In this document: piece by piece, positions 10,522 to 21,924 of the stretch
Layout: the number at the start of each line of letters is the position of its first letter
Position numbering within the stretch: the first letter of the stretch is position 1
Source of the DNA: Grifola frondosa
Taxonomy: Eukaryota > Basidiomycota > Agaricomycetes > Polyporales > Grifolaceae
Length of the DNA stretch: 64,000 nt
Assembly (NCBI GenBank): GCA_001683735.1
Contig: LUGG01000005.1
Span: 806,001 to 870,000 of the forward strand
Reading direction: 5' to 3'
Program-made: the position numbers and the translations under genes
The notes under the pieces: model-generated
The model's database searches: none
Seen by the model: only the letters and a program-made list of their open reading frames with translations
Told to the model about the DNA's origin: nothing

Positions 10522-11937
10522 ATGCCTATCCCGACGACGACCCGCGAGTATCGCTTACCGAAGGTAAACTAATGATTTCTACTGCGAGTTCAGTCGCTGA
10601 GCCGTCTCATGCAGGTGGATGGTTTCCACAATTTAACCCTGCAAGAAGCCTCCGTTCCTCCTCCGAAGTCTTCTGAGGTCCTCGTTAAAGTGCATGCGGT
10701 GTCTCTTCAGGTCTGTTGGGGTTTATGTTCGTTCGCAAAAGGGTATATATTGAATGTAGCATCAATTTTTAGTATCGCGACCTAGTCGTCGCCAAAAACC
10801 AGTACCCGCTCGGCCAAAAGGAGAATCCTGTACCTGGCTCAGACATGGCGGGTGAAATTCTCGCTGTTGGTGACGAGGTCAAGGGCTGGAAGGTCGGCGA
10901 TCGCGTCTGCGCGAACTTCGCGGTCGACCATTTGTATGGCGATGTCACCGAGAAGATTAAGCTCACGGGTTTAGGCGCTCCTATCGACGGGGTCTTTACA
11001 GAGTACAAGATCCTCCCTGCTCACGTACGTGTCTTTTCACAGATATCTAGGTGGTCTTTGATCATTTTCTGACAGTGCCTTGTTGCCATTCCCGAACACC
11101 TCTCTTATGAGGAGGCTTCCACTTTACCGTATGAGTACTTTTCATTCATATTCGCGAATTATCTGCCTCACAAACGCTCTCGCCAGATGTGCAGCGGTCA
11201 CTGCTTACAATGCCCTTATGGGCCCTATTCCCCTCAAGGGTGGTGACACCGTCCTTGTGCAAGGCACTGGCGGCGTCTCTATCTTCGGTTTGCAGTTCGC
11301 GGTGGCCTCTGGTGCTACCGTGATTGCTACTTCATCTTCGGATGAGAAACTGCAGATCGCTGAGAAGCTCGGCGCCAAGTACTTGATCAATTACAAGAAG
11401 ACACCGGACTGGGACCAGGAGGTCCTTAAGATCGTATGTCGTGAATATTACTGTGTGCAACACGAGTTGACATTGAAAACGAATGTAGACCAATGGCCGA
11501 GGTGTTGATCATATCGTCGAGGTCGGCGGCCCAGGCACGTTATCCAAGTCTTTGAATTGCGTGCGGTATGCAGGCTGTATCCACGTTATTGGATTTGTGG
11601 CTGGCGTGCGTGTCATATTTCTATCCAGGTGGGGTGCTGTAATGTGCTCATTGCATGAATTTCAATAGGATGGAGATGTGAGCCACATTCCCCTCACAGT
11701 CCTTGGCAAGGCCGTGTTGCTCCGCGGTATTCTGATCGGCTCTCGCACTCAGTAAGTAGTTTCTGCTATCTTCATATGCATATAAAGGTAAACTGATCAT
11801 GTTGCAGGTTTGAGGACATGAACCGTCTGATTAGTGCAGTCAAATTGAGGCCAGTTATTGACAAAGTATTTGATTTTGATAATCTGCGTGCCGCATACGA
11901 GTACCAGGACAGCCAGAAGCATGTCGGTAAGATGTGA
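10522..11937 (+). CDS. Zinc-type alcohol dehydrogenase / quinone oxidoreductase (MDR family)
   Basis: A medium-chain dehydrogenase/reductase using NAD(P)H, likely cytosolic, substrate unknown. Exons run from [14 protein letters not shown] through the GroES-like domain ([47 protein letters not shown]) to the Rossmann domain ([17 protein letters not shown], with the GxGGVxxxG nucleotide loop). It continues with [27 protein letters not shown] and [12 protein letters not shown], ending [19 protein letters not shown]. The catalytic-zinc Cys/His ligands of classical alcohol dehydrogenases are not evident, so it belongs with the zinc-free quinone-reductase-like branch. Six or so short introns are present. 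At 11932 one base seems missing: the frame as given stops at 11937, while the family C-terminus VIKVSKD follows in the next frame to about 11957. Confidence 0.9.
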
Positions 11938-12176
11938 TCAAGGTGTCGAAGGATTGAATGGTGATAGAAGGGGATATTGGGTCAATTATCTACTAGCAGC
12001 ATCATGTCGTATCATTACAGTTTACGTGAATAAAAACGTCTACGAAGAATAGAGACTTGACATCATCTTAAACGCGAACCACGTGATACGCACGTTATCG
12101 CGTTCGTACGTTTCCCTGACAGTGACTGGCTCAAGCTCAAGCTCCCTTGCTTCTCTCCGTTTTTGTTACTTTCCGC

Positions 12177-15100
12177 ATGGTCGACACAAAACAAAAGGAT
12201 GGGAGCAAGAAGAGCTCTTTCAGCGCTCCAGTTTCGTCTGCTGCTGCGCCTGAACGAGCTCGAGTCAGAACCCCCCCAAATGCTCGTCGCCAGGTTTTAT
12301 GGACACTGGTCGCTGCTGCTCTCGCTGGTCTTTCTACCTACTACAGCAATATACATCGCCAGATAACTGCTTTGCCGGACTCGTATGCTCTCTGTGGTGG
12401 TCCTGGTAAAATCTACACTGTAGACGACGCGAAGCCCGCTGTCGATTGTCTCCTCGTCCGCAAAGACGTTGTTATCGCCACCGGCTCTTTAGGTCTGACA
12501 TCCATCTCGCTGTCTGAGGTTAGCTAACATACCCAGGTGAGGTGAAGACGCACTGGAATGATTATCAAAATGAACAAATCAAGATGTTTTACGGTAACGA
12601 GCCTAGTGCAAAGAAGCCACTCAAAGTCTTCCGCCCACCCCTAGGCAGTATCGTCGTACCCGGTCTAGCAGGTGCGCGTCTGTTCTCTCAAATATGTCTT
12701 CTTACCCACCAAGATACCTGCAGATGCACACGCCCATATTATTGATTATGGGTTTAAAGTCGAGCTCCCTCTTGATGGTGCAAGTTCTCTTGATGGTGCG
12801 CATTTTGTCACTACATATCTGACACGAATTTGTGTCTGTTGCTTCAAAATATATTGCATATTCTATCTATCAGTCTGATTGTGCTTGGTCCTCGCCAGGT
12901 GTGCAGCTTAGCGGATATAATGAATCGAGTGATATCTACAAAGATAGATTTATTTTCCCTGTGACGATGCCTGCACTGTACTTATTGACACAAGCTGAGC
13001 ATTGTCTTTGTGCGTGCACCCGTCATCTCTGTGAGGTGACGAGCTCGAGAGGCTTGGGTCCATTTTCGCCGTAGATGCCTGAATTTCTATGACAATTCTC
13101 GCATGACCTTCTTTCGTCCATTCACTCAATGGCCGTCGTTCAATACTTTAATACTCTTCACTTGCATCATATCTGATATTCAATTTACCAGAGGTTCTTA
13201 ATCGTATCGAGGCTTACATCAGTGCTTCCCCCGAGCTGCTCGCTAACCCAGATCGCTGGGTTGAAGGCATGGGCTGGGATCAGACGCGTTGGACTGCCTG
13301 GCGCGGAGGATTCCCCACCGCCGTATGCTCCCTCTTTTAATTCTCCTCGATTATCTCATACTGGTCATCGTAGGCCGACTTGGCTTCACGTCCGCTGCTT
13401 GCTGCTCGTCCTCTTGCTTTACGCCGCGTCGATGGGCACGCTCTCTGGGTATCTCCTCGTGTGGTGATGCTCGCGCGTGATGCGGACGTGTCGGGCGGAG
13501 AGGTCGTGCGTGGGGAGGATGGCAAGCCCACAGGTGACGGCGCATTTCTGCATTTGTCTTCTGCCTTACTGATCGTCTGTGAAGGTGTGTATCTGGATGC
13601 CGCAATGGCGCTTGTCCCTGTGCCAGCATGGACAGAGGAAGAAAGATGAAAGAATATGCACTGCGGACAATGACAGACGCGCTTTCTGTCGGGCTCACGA
13701 GTGTGCATGATGCTGCAGCGGGGTTGAACGAAATTAACATCTTCAGCAGGTCTCTGCTTCTATTTTCACAGTATAGAAACATTTGCTGATCTCGGATTCA
13801 TACAGATTGGCAGAAGAAGGACAGCTGCCTGTGAGTATATGTTCGGCGGTTCGATGTGTAGTGTTAATCTACACATGCAGATCCGAGTGTACGCGATGGG
13901 ACATTCTGAAGCGGACGATTATTGGGGCGACAAGATTCCCAGGATGGAGAAGCATGGACTAGATGGACGGTTGACCGTGCGTAGTGTGAAACTATTTACC
14001 GATGGTGTGTGCAGCGCTTTTCTGTATGTTCTTGCCTCTGATGTTACTTTTGGAGGCGCACTGGGTTCGTGGGGTGCGGCGCTGCTGGAACCATACACTG
14101 ACAAGCCAGATACGCGTGGGATTATGCGAACTGAGGAGGGCCCATTACGGGAGACAATAGAACGATTCTGGGCAGACGGCTGGGGCGTGGTGCGTGCCTT
14201 CCTCTCTCCTCACCTCACTGTGTCTCATTCGTGATTGGGTACACCGTATCGCAGAACATCCACTGCATCGGCGACCGTGCGAATAAAATCGTGCTGGACA
14301 TCTTCGAAGGCCTGCTGTCGAATGATTCAGAGGCGGCGGCGAGGCGGAGGCCGCGCATTGAGCATGCGCAGATAATGCGCCTCGAGGATGTGCAAAGGGC
14401 AGGAAGGCTGGGTGGTGCGTCACAAGCCTAACCTGTGCCATGTGCCGAGTGATACTGACTCTCCATGCATGAGGAAAGTGATCACAAGTGTGCAGCCGAC
14501 ACACGCGTGAGTTTGTTCATATCTTCGTTGTATCAGATGCTGACTGCGGTTGGGGGACAGGACAAGCGATATGTGGTACGCGGAAAGCCGGCTGGTGAGT
14601 CCATGTCTGATGATGCTGTCCGTGATATATGAACGAATCGTTTGAGTGACCTAGGGCCCGGAGAGGATCAAGGGAGCGTATGCGTATCAATCATTGCTTC
14701 GGTATGTCTTCATCCCTCATCAGGTTCTCGCAACTTCACTTGGTTTGTAGGGCATCGGCGAATAATGTCCTCCCACTGGGATCCGACTTCCCCGTCGAGG
14801 GTATCAACCCGCTCCTTGGATTCTACGCTGCTGTCGCAAGGCTCGATGTAAACGGAGAGAGCCCTCACGGTGCGGGTGGCTGGTACGTTCTATTCCCGCT
14901 CTCGACGGATATCTGTTCTCTGATGCAAACAAATGGCGCATCGTCTTGTGGCGGATCACTCGTCACAGGTATTCCTCTGAGCGCCTCACGCGTGCACAGG
15001 CTCTCAAGGGCATGACCCTCCACGCGGCGTACGCGGCTTTCTCAGAAGACGAACTGGGCTCTCTCGTGGCCGGAAAGAAGGCAGATTATGTGATACTCGA

Positions 15101-15200
15101 CAGGGATATTATGAATGAAGATGCGCCGTTTGCAGATATCTTGAAGGCAAAAGTGCGCGCAACCGTCATTGATGGTCACATCGCGTACGGTGGAATCTAA
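12177..15200 (+). CDS. Amidohydrolase family 3 (YtcJ-like), N-terminal membrane anchor
   Basis: A metal-dependent amidohydrolase of the YtcJ/AepA type; the substrate cannot be told from sequence. Residues 1-35 are basic and Ser/Ala-rich, then VLWTLVAAALAGLSTYY forms one membrane-spanning or signal-anchor helix. The composite-domain start (KIYTVDDAKPAVDCLLV) leads to the metal site ADAHAHIIDYG (HxH). Next come WVEGMGWDQTRW, SVGLTSVHDA, VRSVKLFTDGALGS, NIHCIGDRANK (second His site), RIEHAQIM, LPLGSDFPVEGINP (catalytic Asp) and the end KADYVILDRDI. There are about eleven exons. One intron (12796-13191, 396 nt) is far longer than its neighbours. A one-base gap in frame at about 13645 separates PAWTEEER from MKEYALRTMTDAL. 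A decayed copy of the 5' end lies at 9780-9998. Confidence 0.9.
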
Positions 15201-15565
15201 ATTACAATCGGGCTGGAGGGTGTATCGAGGATCATAGTGGTATCAAGATGCAGTGCGATAATATGATTGATGAGAGCCTAGGATGCGCGAAATGAGGATT
15301 ATGTTCATACATGGCGTCTGTGCAGTGATGAGTTTTATGCGAAAGATGAAGAGAGTATAGCGCTGGGTAGAAACTTGAGAAAAAGCATAGCAACAAAAAC
15401 AGATGACCGAAGTCCGCATGGAACGACGCCCAGGAGAGGGAATAAACAACATAAAATAGTAAAGGAGCGAGTATGTACCCGTGAAATTGAAAATTGCTCG
15501 TAGAAAGATGGTTCCGATCAAAATCCATCCAAAGCAGGAAAGGTAATCTTCCACCATCTCTGCGA
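15201..15565. other. Convergent 3' intergenic region
   Basis: Between the 3' ends of the amidohydrolase and the phosphatase gene. AT-rich 3' flank sequence without a supported coding frame or repeat. Confidence 0.45.
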
Positions 15566-17987
15566 TCATATGTACGCGGCGCTCTCCAGCCCCGCCTTAC
15601 TCACGCGCCGCAAAGGCTGCAGGGTCGCCTCATCCACTGGCGCGCGTCGTGCATGGCGATAACGTCCTGACGAGTCTTTAATCTCCATCTCCTGTCCCGA
15701 ATCACCCAGTGTCGCCGGGTCAGTCAGGGGCGGGCCAGACACGCCCGCAAATGAGTGTTGCGTAGTGAACAACGGCGGCAAGCTTTCGCGAATGTGTTGC
15801 GGCCGCCGTCCGCCTACTGCGACTTGGTAGTTCGCGCCGTTGTTCGGGATGTTCCCACCGTCATAGTCATCTGCATCGGGATCGCTAGATGTCATCTTAA
15901 CGACGCCGACAGATTTACCGCCGAGCTCTTGCTCCTCAAAGGTCATCAGCTCGGAGACGAAGCCGATGTTGGGGGAGATGCCTTTGCGCCGCTCGAGGAC
16001 AAAGGCGTAGGCGCGTGAGAGCGTCCAGTGATTAGCGTGGATAAGGTATGCCATAACTGCGGTTACAGAGCGCGACTTCCCAGCTTTGCAGTGTACATAC
16101 GTTGGTGAGGAGTGTAGACGGGCATCGTCTTAGCGATCAAGTAAGAAACAATGGCGAGGAGTTGAAAAGCCCGACTGCAGTTCTCACCTAGAATCTCGCA
16201 AACTTCCCGCACGCCGCGCGTGATATTGTCTTCTTCGACGGTGTCTCGCATCGGAATACGCACATAACGGTCGAATCGGTCGCGAAGACGAAGCCCGTGG
16301 TCGTCATCGCATTCAGCTGCAATATTCAAAATGCGCTTGACGCCAAGTGATAGGAGCTCCTCAACATGCTCCTCCGCTGTGAGTTCGGGGCCAAGGAAAA
16401 GAAAGTTCGGAAGGATGGTGGAGACGGCAAAGACAGGGAAAGGTTCCTCTGTTGTTGGAGGCTGCGATGTATCTGGGCGAGCGGTTGATGGTGTGCGAGG
16501 ATCTGGAGAGATTGGGGTATGCGGAATGGTCTTGGCATATGATGGAGAGGGTGGGGTAACCAGTCCAATGAGTGCTACCTGCAAGCAGTCGTGCAGAGCC
16601 TGGCGGAGAGTGATAGAGAAAGACAGCTGGAGGTGTGAGGGGATCGGGAGCGAGAGCGGAGCGACGAGACATCGGAGGCGCGGCGAGTGTTGCAGTTTCA
16701 CCGGTGGTATAGTCGTACTTGGAGCTTGGGGAGGCCTGCATTGAGCCGCTCGGCAGAAGAAGTGTCGATTTTGCGAAGGGTTGGTATACTTGGTCTACGA
16801 GGTGGTGGTGGTCGGGAGAAGGCGATCTGTGATGGTGCTGGAGAAGGCGCCGAGTAGTCGTTTACACCGTGCCATTGTACAGCGGAGGGCATCATAAGTT
16901 TCGGAGAGACAGCGGACTTCTCAATCTCAGGAAGATTCTTCGAGCGCGCAGCGGCAATGGCGATATCGAGGTGGAAAAGTCCGCCGGGTTTATAAGTTGG
17001 CGGTGAAATGTTACTCTGAGCAGGATCTTCAAAACGATCATCTGAGATCATAAACTGTCTCAGGTAGGGATGCTGTCGCGCAGTGGACAGGCCACCCTGA
17101 AGATAGTCTACACCGCCATGCTCCAGAAGAGGTTCCACGATCGCGAGGAGAGTCCAAGCGGTCGCATATGGATTGTGTTGTTCTCGCTCGTCCATATTCT
17201 CGTCGTAGATAACGACATCGCCATCCCAATCTCCGCTAGCCATGATCTCGTCCCATTGACGTTTGCCGCCCTCGGTCGTGATAAATTGACGCAACGCATC
17301 CAGGTCATGTAACCCACCATTTGGTTTGCGACACCGCTTCAATATCAAGGAGGGAATTGCCTGGATATTGATGCTATGCTTGAGACGGTTAGCCAAAAAT
17401 GATCCGAGAGGACGGGTGTCAATCAGCAACGGACGAGTGGGCGCAGAAAGGCGCGCTACAAGGAGAACAGAATCCATGCCGCGTAAAGGTTGCTTGCTGG
17501 GAGCATCAAAAGATGAGCCTTTCCAGTCCTCTGTATCAGCATATAATGCAGAGATTGGGGTGTAGTAAACACTAGAAGGACTGATACTGGAGGTCGGGCT
17601 GGGAGTGGTCTGTTCTGCAAGATCAGACCAAGAGCTGTAAGATGAAGCGGAAGCATTCTGCACTCGAAGACTTGACGATGCAGAACGTATAGGACGAAGC
17701 TTCAAATTCTTGTGCACGCTTCTCCGTAATTGCTCCAGAACAGCCAGATCTTTCGATATGTCATCTGCATTGGTGTCCGAATCCATCTCGAGGTTGGAGA
17801 CGGAACCAATGGGAGAATCTGAAGAGGCGGAGGAGGGTGAAGAGAGCTGAAGGAGATCGTCGTCGTCATCGAGGTCATATGGAGATTCGACGGGTGTCTC
17901 GAGCTCGATGATAGTATTGCTCTGGCCTGGTCGAGTAGCAGTTTGAACTGTGAGCGTTGGCGGGCGTCCTTTCTTTGGTGGAGCCAT
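15566..17987 (-). CDS. MAP-kinase-phosphatase-like: rhodanese plus dual-specificity phosphatase
   Basis: The start MAPPKKGRPPTLTV (17987) leads to an acidic, Ser-rich region. A catalytically dead rhodanese/CDC25-like domain follows (LLVARLSAPTRPLLIDTRP, WDGDVVIYDENMDE, VDYLQGGL), then a long linker, then a DSP domain (TILPNFLFLGPEL, LGVKRILNIAAECDDD, IPMRDTVEEDNI). After an intron the P-loop reads VHCKAGKSRSVTAVMAYLI, with the HCx5R signature intact (Cys nucleophile, Arg). The tail ends SKAGLESAAYI. This architecture is shared by fungal MAPK phosphatases that dephosphorylate Thr and Tyr of the activation loop. Between about 16560 and 16740 the reading frame shifts twice (near KLQ and near LIGLVTPPSP) without an obvious intron. 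The linker there is poorly conserved, so this is unresolved. Confidence 0.87.
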
Positions 17988-18314
17988 GGATAGATTGAAG
18001 AGCGGTGCCAGTCGACGAAACGTAGAAAGACAAGACGACGAGGACGAAACCCGCAGAAAGGTTGGGGAATTTGATGGTGGGTGAGAGTAAGACCTCTCCC
18101 AGACAAGAGCACCCGACGCCACTTTACTTAGTTAACTATAAATTCATAATACCTTATAAATTGCTTATTTAAGCTATAGCTTATTAATGTGTATTTGACA
18201 GTCTACTGATTTATAATTAGTTTCCCTAAGTGTAGCGGCAAATAAGCGCCTCTTCCTTGCTCTCAACAGTGCAGTCCTCGAAAAAATCGCTGTCTCCGTT
18301 ACCGTCCCCCTCCA
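17988..18314. promoter_or_regulatory. Divergent promoter, phosphatase / Def1
   Basis: A 327-base region between two divergent starts. The part at 18120-18240 is markedly AT-rich (TTATAAATTGCTTATTTAAG and similar), the likely nucleosome-depleted shared promoter. The assignment rests on position and composition only. Confidence 0.4.
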
Positions 18315-21300
18315 ATGTCCAAGTCCTACAATTTCCGCAGAGCTCAGCCTCAGCAAGATGCTGCCCCGTTCAGATATCGCCCCCAAGTTCAGCAACTTCA
18401 AGAACTCTTCCCACATTTTCCAACGAGGGTACGTACGTCCACGACCTCACTCAGAACGTGCTCATGCCCTCTTCTAGATCTTCAATCTCTGCTCGTTGAA
18501 GTGAGTGGAGATGTGGAGCTTGCAGTTACAAGAATTAGCGAAGGTTTTTCCATCCGTTCTTGGTGACGGGCATTTTATTAACTGCGTGCTGTCAGGTCAT
18601 GCGGAGCAGTGGGGATCAGTCACCCGCAAGAAGGAGAAAAAGTCGATCTCTGCTTCACCTTCTCAGTCCAAAGAGTCGTCTGCGGGAAGGGACCGCGGCG
18701 ACTTCCGCGGTGGCCGAGGTGGACGTGGGGGGCGGGGTGGTCCAGGACGCGGCGGTGCTGCTCGCGGCACCTTTGCACGAGGCGGTCACCATGAGATGAA
18801 TGGCCAGCGGCCCAAATCTTCTCAAGTGACAGATGCAGTTACTCCACAGATGCTTCTGCAACCGACGCTTCCTCTGTCGTTCCTTCGAAGCCGGCAGAAG
18901 ATGGTGGACAGGATAGGGCGACTACAGCGGATGCGTGGGGCACCGTTCAATCAGAGACGGAGACGACACCCACTGTAGCACTTTCTACTTCGGCATGGGG
19001 TTCCGCTACCGCGACTTGGGGAGGCGAGACTGCGGTCAATGGGTCGGCCTCTGTGGTCACTCCTACACATAATCCGACGCCTACTAAGGTCGTAAAAACA
19101 CCTGCAACGTCGAAGTTGTCTTGGGCGCAAGTCGCTCGGTGCGTGTATAAGGTTGAATGTTCATGCTGACCAAGATCTAATTATCGATGTCTTCAGTCCT
19201 CAAGAGAAAACAGCACCACCTCCATCCCCTGCCCCTGTCCCACCCCTGCATCTATTTCAGTTCCTACTCCGCCACCTGCACTCGTTTCTCAACCAGAACC
19301 CAGCCCTGTTCCGGAAGTCGAGCCTCCGACGCAGACTGGGTGGGAAGAGCCAACAACTGTGCAGCCTCCAACGTGGGACGATGAACCAGGTGTTCAGTCT
19401 ACAGCAGAGTCTTGGACAACGTCCGTCGAGCCGCCAGCTCCAGAAGAGCCCAAGTCCGCGCAACCTGAAGTATGTCCTCCTGAAGAGCCTCAAGCGGCAC
19501 CGGAACGAGTTTCTTCTGCGCTTCCCGCTCAGGTTCAGCAGCCTCCGCCGGAAGAAGCTGTCGTGCCACCACCCAAACCCTCACACCTGCCGGTCACACG
19601 AGGCCCTCGTCTGCCTTGCATCGCACGAGTGCAAAGTTCAAGATCACTGACCAAGCTGTCATTATGCCCAGCTCCAGCTTCGGTAACATCGAGAAGATAG
19701 GTATGCAGTTTGGTAGTTTGGGCCTTGGTGGAGACGACCTGGATGCCAATACGTAAGTATTCCGACGTCTTAGTTACTGTTTGATTCATTAATATTTTGC
19801 AGACATGATCTTGGCCCTGAGCCTGCTCGAGTTCAGGAACCCAGTATTCCCGAGTCGCAGGCTCCTCAACAGCCCGTGCAGCCTCCCCAGCCCCAGCATC
19901 GGTGCAACTCCAACAAGCCCAAGAGACTCCCGTCACGCCTATCTCTGCACCCCCCTCTCAGGCGCCTCTTACTACTCCGGCCCTTTTCCAAGCCATTCCT
20001 CAACAGGCTCAGCAACAGCCCTCTGCACAACTTGTTAGCCCGCCTCAGCAGCAGCAACATACGCTTCCCTCGTCTCTCACACAGCCGGCCATTCCTACTC
20101 AAGCTGCGCTTCCACCGTCTACTCCGTCTGCGTCCTCCATATCTCCGTACTCTCATCAATCCGTTTCGCAGCAATCGCTGTCCAGTCATCAAGTCCCGCA
20201 AACCCAGACACAAATTCATCCGTATGTCCAGCATGGACTCCCTACTCATTTGGATCCCGCCCAGAGCCAGACCCAACACTCTCCTCAAATCCCTCCCACG
20301 GCGCAGAATATCACTGGTCCGTCGTACTTCCGTCAACCAGAAGCGCCCTATTTCCATACGCCCACGCCTCCAGCTAGTCAGAGCGAAAGCCCGTATGGCT
20401 CCTTTGGCCAATTGGGCCAGCAGGTGCAACACCAGGCCCAGGGATCTCACCTTGGCGGCTTCAGCGGCAACGAGTATGGATATGGCGAAACCCAGAGGGT
20501 ACGTTTTATTTTGGTGCATATTGCGGCGATACCTGATGTATCTCTTCGTAGAACTTCTACGATACCTACCAGGGTCAAAGCGGCTTTGGTGGCAGGAATG
20601 TTTTGAGTCATGACGACATCAAGGGCCTTCCTGGAGCACAGCAGCAGCAGCACGCTGCTCCAGGACTGCCCCCGTCCAGCTCTCAGCCATCCCAGCAACT
20701 GTCGCAGTCCTCTCAAGGTAGCAGTCAAGGTCAGCCCAGCGGCGGCCAGGGCCCTCAGCAATATCCCCTGCTCCCTACTACTACCCGTACCCTCAAAATC
20801 AGTTTTACGGCTCTCCGTACAATTCTGGTTACTCTGTGCCGCAACCGTTTGTCAAATACCCCACCGTCTTCCAGGCTGGTCCCCCAGGCCCGCAGTCTGC
20901 GCCGTCGCCCGCCGCAAAGCAGGGACCAAGCTCCGTTCAGCCACAGTCTCCTATGGCCAAAGCTTGTATGGACAGCAACACCCAACGAATGCGTACGATG
21001 ACATCAGTTATCAGCACCACACGCAGCACACGGTCGCACAGAACGTCGGGAGCGGATTGCCGTCGACCGATTACAGCAAGCACCAGTCATTGTACGGCAC
21101 GAGTGGTCAGGGGATGCAGGGTTTCATGGGACTTGGCCAGTCTACTGGCCCTCGCCCGGGCCTCCCATCGGTCAGCGTGGCGGCGGATCTCCCGAGGCCG
21201 CTTACAAACCTTATGGCGGTAACGTTGGTGTGAAGGACGTCGGGACCGGCGTTGGAGTCGGTCAGGGCGGCGTTGGTCAGGGTCCGCAAAGCAGGGCTAG

Positions 21301-21505
21301 CGTTCAGCAACCCGGACAGGGCAGCTTCTATGGTGCTCAACGATTTGGCGCCAGCCAGTCTGCTCCGCAAAATCAACAGGCGCAACAGCACCAAGCTCAG
21401 GGTCAGGGCCCACAGAGTCACTTAGGCTATCCTCAGGGCGGCGGCTCTGATGGCAGCACCTTTTATTCTTACCAGCCGAGGCAGCAGCAGGGCTACTGGC
21501 AGTAA
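18315..21505 (+). CDS. DEF1: RNA polymerase II degradation factor Def1-like, CUE domain
   Basis: The N-terminus MSKSYNFRRAQPQQDAAPF leads into a CUE ubiquitin-binding domain (QVQQLQELFPHF, DLQSLLVEVSGDVELAVTRI, SEGHAEQWGSV). An RGG tract, a Ser/Thr/Pro-rich middle with SWAQVAR and QFGSLGLGGDDLD, and a very long Gln/Pro/Gly/Tyr-rich prion-like tail follow to GSTFYSYQPRQQQGYWQ. Yeast Def1 recruits the Elongin-Cul3 ligase to stalled RNA polymerase II, and this one has the same layout. Reading the full protein needs about eight single-base additions (near 18412, 18842, 19243, 19604, 19885, 20764, 20950 and 21161). Nearly all fall in C or T runs, and between them the family sequence continues without loss. 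The first intron starts right after the CUE helix at about 18429. Confidence 0.85.
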
Positions 21506-21924
21506 TTAGGTGTGACGATGTCTTTGCCGCAGTTGTATCGAGCTTTGAGCCTTGGGTGTGGCCTTTATCACGCTTTTTCTCACACTCCATTCTCCGCTTT
21601 CCCGCACGATGTTCTGGTCTATAGTCTCTGCTCCATCCGTCTCCATCTTGCTGTTCAGGCTCTTGCGTTTCTTTCATGTCCATCTGTTTCTCGTCTCTTA
21701 CCGTAAATCTCAGTCTCGGTCTCTCTATATCACATCTCTTTTCCTGTATGTTTATACGAACTGCTCGACCCCGAGCCGCGCGAAATTGCTCTGCAATTGA
21801 TCCTGACCGCAATCAAAGCTAAAAAGTACAAAAAGTACAAAATACGAACACAGATGATGGTGAAAGTGCAGGTACACATTCAAGTCATTTTCACGGTACT
21901 ATGGAATCGAGCATGAAAATGCTC
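21506..21924. other. Convergent 3' intergenic region
   Basis: Holds the 3' flanks of the Def1-like and SRAP genes. It is pyrimidine-rich on the plus strand at 21560-21760 and AT-rich near 21820-21850, with two adjacent copies of AAAAAGTACA. No coding evidence. Confidence 0.45.

Noticed and set aside
19866..20613. Open frames above 200 codons on both strands over the Def1-like tail
   Set aside because: Mirror readings of the Gln/Pro-rich tail; the plus-strand Gln-rich reading continues the Def1-type sequence on both sides.
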